A stretch of DNA of 64,000 bases from Streptomyces sp. NBC_01224 (GTDB lineage: Bacteria; Actinomycetota; Actinomycetes; Streptomycetales; Streptomycetaceae). Shown one piece after another: positions 59,458 to 64,000 of the stretch; the first letter of the stretch is position 1, and each line of letters begins with the position of its first letter. A program made the position numbers and the translations under genes. The notes beneath the pieces were generated by a model, which worked only from the letters and a program-made list of their open reading frames with translations, ran no database searches and was not told where the DNA came from. The stretch spans positions 2,418,001 to 2,482,000 of the forward strand of contig NZ_CP108529.1 in the NCBI RefSeq assembly GCF_036002945.1, read 5' to 3'.

Positions 59458-62400
59458 TCACTCTCCGCGCATCCACTGCTCCATAACGGAAAGAAGATGA
59501 TCAGGATCGACAGGCTTGGTGACATAGTCGGAAGCGCCGGATTCGATCGCCTTCTCCCGGTCACCCTTCATGGCCTTCGCGGTCAGCGCGACGATCGGCA
59601 GCCCGGCGAACTGCGGCATCCTGCGGATCGCCGCCGTCGTGGCATAGCCGTCCATCTCCGGCATCATGATGTCCATCAGTACGACCGTCACATCGTCGTG
59701 CTGTTCCAGGACTTCGATGCCCACACGTCCGTTCTCCGCGTACAGGACCGAAAGACCGTGCTGCTCCAGCACGCTGGTGAGCGCGAAGACGTTACGGATG
59801 TCGTCGTCGACGATCAGCACCTTCTCGCCGTGGAACCGGAACGTCCTGCGGACCTCCGGTTCCTCCTGCCCGGCAAGCGTCCACGGCTCCTGCGGAGCAG
59901 CCGGGGCGGCGGCGCGGGACGGCAGCGCGAGCCGCCGCTCCGCGCTCCCCAGGGTCTTGCGGCGACGCCGCATCAGCCCGGCGGCACCCGCCGGATCGTG
60001 CACGGTGGCCGTCGAGTCGGCGCTCGGACCGGCCTCCGGAAGCAGACCTTCCTTGACTGCGGCACCGTGTGCCTCGATGGGCCCAGGACCGATCTGCGGA
60101 TAGCCCTGCGGCGGCAACTCGCACGGGTGCAGCGGAAGATAGAGCGTGAACGTCGAGCCGCGGCCCGGCTCGCTCGCCGCGTGGATCTCGCCGCCCAGCA
60201 GCCGGGCGATCTCCCGGCTGATGGACAGGCCGAGCCCCGTACCGCCGTACTTGCGACTGGTCGTACCGTCCGCTTGCTTGAACGCCTCGAAGATCACCAG
60301 CATCTTGCTGGACGCGATCCCGATACCGGTGTCGGTGACCGAGAAGGCGATCAGATCGGCATCGGCGTCACGCAGCGAGCCGGCCTCCAGGAGCTGCTCG
60401 CGGATGGCGTTCGGCACATCCTCGTTGGCGTGCCGGATCACCAGCTCGACCGCCCCGCTGTCGGTGAACTTCACCGCGTTGGAAAGGAGATTGCGCAGCA
60501 CCTGAAGCAGCCGCTGCTCGTCCGTGTGCAGTGTCGCGGGCAGCTCCGGTGAGACCCGTACGGAGAAATCGAGCCCCTTCTCCGCGGTGAGCGGCCGGAA
60601 TGTCGCCTCCACATAGTCGACCAGCTGGACAAGTGCGATCCGGGTCGGGCTGACGTCCATCTTGCCCGCCTCGACCTTCGTCAGATCGAGGATGTCATTG
60701 ATCAGCTGAAGCAGATCGGAACCGGCTCCATGGATCGTCTCGGCGAACTCCACCTGCTTCGGCGAGAGATTGCCCTCGGCGTTGTCCGCGAGCAACTTGG
60801 CCAGAATGAGCAGCGAGTTGAGCGGGGTACGCAGCTCGTGCGACATGTTCGCCAGGAATTCGGACTTGTAGCGCATCGACACCGCGAGCTGCTCGGCGCG
60901 CTCCTCCAGGACCTGCCGGGCATCCTCGATCTCGGTGTTCTTGACCTCGATGTCGCGGTTCTGCTGGGCCAGCAGCTCGGCCTTCTCCTCCAGTTCGGCG
61001 TTGGAGGCCTGAAGTGCCTTCTGCCGGTTCTCCAGCTCCTGTGAACGGTCCCGCAATTGCTCCGTCAGCTCCTGCGACTGCTCAAGGAGCTTCTCGGTCT
61101 TCGTATTGACGCTGATGGTGTTGACGCTCGTCGCGATCATCTCGGCGAGCTGATTGAGGAAGTCCCGCTGGATATGGGTGAACGGCTGGAAGGAGGCCAG
61201 CTCGATCACACCGAGAACCTTCCCCTCGAAGAGCACCGGCAGCACGATCACATGCGCGGGCGGTGCCTCACCGAGCCCGGAGGAAATCTTCAGATACCCC
61301 GGCGGAACATTGTCCACCTGGATGGTCCGCTTCTCCTCCGCCGCCGTGCCGATGAGCGTCTCACCGGGCCGGAAGGATGTCGGCATCGATCCCGCCGAGT
61401 ATCCGTAGCTGCCCCTCATACGGAGTTCGTACGAGCTGTCATTGTCGCTGTCCGATCCCACCGCGTCGGTGTCACCGGTCGCCATGGCCAGGAAGAACGC
61501 ACCGTGCTGCGCGGAGACGACCGGGGTCAGCTCGCTCATGATCAGCGAGGCCACGTCGTCGAGATCGCGCCGCCCCTGCATCAGACCGGAGATCCGGGCG
61601 AGATTGCCCTTCAGCCAGTCCTGCTCCTTGTTGGTGGCCGTGGTGTCACGCAGGTTGGCGATCATCGTATTGATGTTGTCCTGCAGGGCCTGGATCTCGC
61701 CGGCCGCATCCACATCGATCTTGAGGTTGAGATCGCCGCGGGTCACCGCGGTGGCGACGGCCGCGATGGCCCGCACCTGACGGGTGAGGTTGCCGGCCAT
61801 CTCGTTCACGGACTCGGTGAGGTCGCGCCAGGTGCCGTCGACGTCCCGGACCCGGGCCTGGCCGCCCAGCTGCCCCTCCGTGCCCACCTCGCGGGCGACC
61901 CGGGTCACCTGCTCGGCGAACGAGGACAGCTGGTCGACCATCGTGTTGATGGTGTTCTTCAGCTCCTGGATCTCACCGCGGGCGTCGATGTCGATCTTCT
62001 TGGTGAGGTCGCCCTTGGCGATGGCCGTGGTGACCGTGGCGATCTGGCGCACCTGCCCGGTCAGATTGGACGCCATCGAGTTCACGGACTCGGTGAGGTC
62101 CTTCCACGTACCGGAGACGCCCGGAACACGTGCCTGGCCGCCCAGCTCACCTTCCGTGCCCACCTCGCGGGCGACTCGCGTCACCTCGTCGGCGAACGAG
62201 GACAGCGTCGTCACCATCGTGTTGACGGTGTCGGCGAGCTCGGCGACCTCGCCGCGCGCCTCGACGGTGACCTTCTTCGTCAGATCGCCGTTGGCGACCG
62301 CGGACGAGACCCGGGAGATGTTCCGCACCTGACTGGTCAGGTTGTTGGCCATCAGGTTGACGTTGTCGCTGAGGTCCTTCCAGATACCGGTCGCACCACG

Positions 62401-64000
62401 CACCCGGGCCTGGCCGCCCAGGATGCCCTCGGTACCCACCTCGCGGGCGACCCGCGTCACCTCGTCGGCGAAGTTGAGCAGCTGGTCGACCATGGTGTTG
62501 ACGGTCGTGACCAGTTCGAGGATCTCGCCCTTGGCATCGACGGTGATCTTCTTGGAAAGATCGCCCTTGGCGACCGCTGTGGTGACCTCGGCGATGTTAC
62601 GGACCTGCAGGGTCAGGTTGTTGGCCATGCCGTTGACGGACTGGGTGAGGTCCTTCCACGTACCGGACACCCCCTGCACCTCGGCCTGGCCGCCGAGGAT
62701 GCCTTCCGTACCCACTTCACGGGCGACCCGCGTCACCTGCTCGGCGAAGTTCGAGAGCTGGTCCACCATCGTGTTGAGGGTGTTCTTCAGCTCCAGGATC
62801 TCGCCGCGCGCGTCAACATCGATCTTCTGCGACAGATCACCGCGCGCCACCGCGGTGGCGACCTGGGCGATGTTACGGACCTGAGCGGTGAGGTTTCCCG
62901 CCATGCCGTTGACCGAATCGGTCAGATCACGCCACACACCGGCCACACCGGGCACCTGCGCCTGCCCGCCGAGCCGTCCGTCGGTGCCCACCTCGCGGGC
63001 GACCCGGGTCACCTGCTCGGCGAAGGCGGAGAGCTGGTCGACCATCGTGTTGATGGTGTTCTTCAGCTCCAGGATCTCGCCGCGCGCGTCAACATCGATC
63101 TTCTGCGACAGGTCGCCCCGTGCCACCGCCGTGGTCACCTGCGCGATCTGGCGCACCTGGGAGGTCAGATTCCCCGCCATGAAGTTGACGGAGTCGGTGA
63201 GCTCCTTCCACGTACCGGAAACGCCGTCGACCCGCGCCTGGCCACCGAGGCGGCCCTCCGTACCCACATCACGCGCCATCCGCGTGACCTGGTCGGCGAA
63301 GGACGACAGCTGCGCCACCATCGTGTTGACGGTGTTCTTCAACTCCAGCATCTCGCCCGCGACATCGACGGTGACCTTCTGCGAGAGGTCACCGTTGGCG
63401 ACCGCGGTCGTCACCTGCGCGATGTCGCGCACCTGCCCCGTAAGGTTCCGGAACGCCGTGTTCACCGAGTCCGTGAGGTCCTTCCAGGTCCCCGCCGCCC
63501 CCGGCACCTCGGCCTGACCGCCCAGTCGGCCCTCGACGCCGACCTCCCGGGCCACCCGGGTCACTTCCGAACCGAAGGACTGGAGCTGATCCACCATCGT
63601 GTTGACGGTGTTCTTCAGCTCCAGCATCTCCCCGGCCACATCGACGGTGACTTTCTGCGTCATATCGCCGCTGGCCACCGCCGTGGTCACCTGCGCGATA
63701 TCGCGCACCTGAGTCGTCAGGTTCCGGAAGACCGTGTTCACCGAGTCGGTGAGGTCCTTCCAGGTCCCCGCCGCCCCCGGCACCTGCGCCTGACCGCCGA
63801 GCAGCCCCTCGCCACCGACCTCACTGGCCACTCGGGTCACTTCGTCGGCGAAGGTCCGCAGTGTCTCGGTCATCTGGTTGATGGTCTCGGCGAGCTGTGC
63901 GACCTCGCCGCGGGCGCTCACAGTGACCTTCTGGGACAGGTCACCATTGGCGACCGCGGTCGTCACCTCGGCAATCCCCCGCACCTGGGAGGTCAGGTTC
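59458..64000 (-). CDS. osaA: Multi-HAMP hybrid sensor kinase OsaA (5' end outside window)
   Basis: At least 1508 residues are visible; the start lies beyond the right edge. From the left of the protein: eight tandem ~92-residue units (each a HAMP pair, with [20 protein letters not shown] and NTMVDQL repeated) plus a ninth HAMP, then a GAF domain ([14 protein letters not shown]), a coiled coil, HisKA with His near visible residue 1049 ([11 protein letters not shown]), HATPase ([20 protein letters not shown]) and a C-terminal receiver with Asp near 1438 ([14 protein letters not shown]). A soluble osmosensing hybrid kinase, the partner of OsaB. No membrane span is visible in this part. Confidence 0.94.
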   Translation of the reverse strand, partial: NLTSQVRGIAEVTTAVANGDLSQKVTVSARGEVAQLAETINQMTETLRTFADEVTRVASEVGGEGLLGGQAQVPGAAGTWKDLTDSVNTVFRNLTTQVRDIAQVTTAVASGDMTQKVTVDVAGEMLELKNTVNTMVDQLQSFGSEVTRVAREVGVEGRLGGQAEVPGAAGTWKDLTDSVNTAFRNLTGQVRDIAQVTTAVANGDLSQKVTVDVAGEMLELKNTVNTMVAQLSSFADQVTRMARDVGTEGRLGGQARVDGVSGTWKELTDSVNFMAGNLTSQVRQIAQVTTAVARGDLSQKIDVDARGEILELKNTINTMVDQLSAFAEQVTRVAREVGTDGRLGGQAQVPGVAGVWRDLTDSVNGMAGNLTAQVRNIAQVATAVARGDLSQKIDVDARGEILELKNTLNTMVDQLSNFAEQVTRVAREVGTEGILGGQAEVQGVSGTWKDLTQSVNGMANNLTLQVRNIAEVTTAVAKGDLSKKITVDAKGEILELVTTVNTMVDQLLNFADEVTRVAREVGTEGILGGQARVRGATGIWKDLSDNVNLMANNLTSQVRNISRVSSAVANGDLTKKVTVEARGEVAELADTVNTMVTTLSSFADEVTRVAREVGTEGELGGQARVPGVSGTWKDLTESVNSMASNLTGQVRQIATVTTAIAKGDLTKKIDIDARGEIQELKNTINTMVDQLSSFAEQVTRVAREVGTEGQLGGQARVRDVDGTWRDLTESVNEMAGNLTRQVRAIAAVATAVTRGDLNLKIDVDAAGEIQALQDNINTMIANLRDTTATNKEQDWLKGNLARISGLMQGRRDLDDVASLIMSELTPVVSAQHGAFFLAMATGDTDAVGSDSDNDSSYELRMRGSYGYSAGSMPTSFRPGETLIGTAAEEKRTIQVDNVPPGYLKISSGLGEAPPAHVIVLPVLFEGKVLGVIELASFQPFTHIQRDFLNQLAEMIATSVNTISVNTKTEKLLEQSQELTEQLRDRSQELENRQKALQASNAELEEKAELLAQQNRDIEVKNTEIEDARQVLEERAEQLAVSMRYKSEFLANMSHELRTPLNSLLILAKLLADNAEGNLSPKQVEFAETIHGAGSDLLQLINDILDLTKVEAGKMDVSPTRIALVQLVDYVEATFRPLTAEKGLDFSVRVSPELPATLHTDEQRLLQVLRNLLSNAVKFTDSGAVELVIRHANEDVPNAIREQLLEAGSLRDADADLIAFSVTDTGIGIASSKMLVIFEAFKQADGTTSRKYGGTGLGLSISREIARLLGGEIHAASEPGRGSTFTLYLPLHPCELPPQGYPQIGPGPIEAHGAAVKEGLLPEAGPSADSTATVHDPAGAAGLMRRRRKTLGSAERRLALPSRAAAPAAPQEPWTLAGQEEPEVRRTFRFHGEKVLIVDDDIRNVFALTSVLEQHGLSVLYAENGRVGIEVLEQHDDVTVVLMDIMMPEMDGYATTAAIRRMPQFAGLPIVALTAKAMKGDREKAIESGASDYVTKPVDPDHLLSVMEQWMRGE
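61774..64000 (-). repeat. 276-bp HAMP repeat array in osaA
   Basis: Eight consecutive in-frame units of exactly 92 codons, each about 60-85% alike, running off the window edge. Blocks such as [20 protein letters not shown] and [19 protein letters not shown] recur at the same phase in every unit. It is a coding repeat and not a CRISPR-like array. Confidence 0.93.

Noticed and set aside
61774..64000. Regularly spaced repeats resembling a CRISPR array
   Set aside because: The 276-bp units are in-frame HAMP-domain repeats of osaA with continuous coding.

Overview
The window is high-GC, gene-dense actinobacterial chromosome, almost certainly from a Streptomyces. Codon use is strongly GC-rich at third positions, GTG starts are frequent, and many gene ends carry long GC-rich hairpins. 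The gene order matches, as far as I remember it, the S. coelicolor core interval running from lexA (SCO5803 region) down to osaA (SCO5748). It runs lexA, helicase, orphan siderophore genes, hflX, rshA, dapF, miaA, miaB, gluRK and gluABCD, recX-recA, lhr, nei, clgR, cinA, pgsA, rimO, rodZ-like, ftsK and osaAB. Both edges cut genes: lexA lacks its 5' end at the left, and osaA lacks its 5' end at the right.

Layout. (1) 1-2619: LexA and a DinG/XPD-type iron-sulfur helicase, converging on a strong hairpin. (2) 2670-8784: a minus-strand operon for an NRPS-independent siderophore, with a class III aminotransferase, two IucA/IucC synthetases and a GNAT acyltransferase between them. No decarboxylase, N-hydroxylase or exporter is present. 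(3) 9113-11274: a secreted serine-protease-like lipoprotein and a tandem paralogue that has lost about 165 internal residues. (4) 11354-22362: housekeeping genes (hflX, M1 peptidase, rshA, dapF, membrane protein, miaA, a small antitoxin-like protein, an extradiol-dioxygenase-like protein, miaB). (5) 22513-29375: a TAXI solute-binding protein, the GluR-GluK two-component system and the gluABCD glutamate ABC transporter. (6) 29585-35447: an FAD monooxygenase, then a cysteine-rich leader peptide, a cysteine dioxygenase and a rhodanese, then a large FtsX-like permease without an adjacent ATPase. (7) 35447-39996: a small conserved protein, recX-recA with an SOS-type promoter, an AI-2E family permease and a DUF3046 protein. 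(8) 40076-43898: a terpene-cyclase-fold-like protein, a region of gene remnants carrying a (GTCGGC)11 tract, and an AraC-azlC-azlD operon. (9) 43971-50705: lhr, an Fpg/Nei glycosylase, an SDR, and a small membrane protein with a 33-bp minisatellite tail. (10) 51087-58284: clgR, cinA, pgsA, rimO, a RodZ-like protein and ftsK. (11) 58536-64000: osaB and the large multi-HAMP hybrid kinase osaA.

Common themes are DNA damage and repair (LexA, RecA, RecX, helicases, Nei), nutrient and stress signalling (RshA, GluRK, ClgR, OsaAB) and iron or sulfur acquisition. The parts that look least ordinary are the incomplete siderophore operon, the protease pair with an in-frame deletion, the cysteine-rich leader peptide, the decayed PucR-type/transporter remnant with its hexanucleotide tract, the 33-bp repeat tail that runs antisense into the SDR gene, and the TAXI protein beside the glutamate two-component system. 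No CRISPR array, prophage, insertion sequence, tRNA or rRNA gene was seen.
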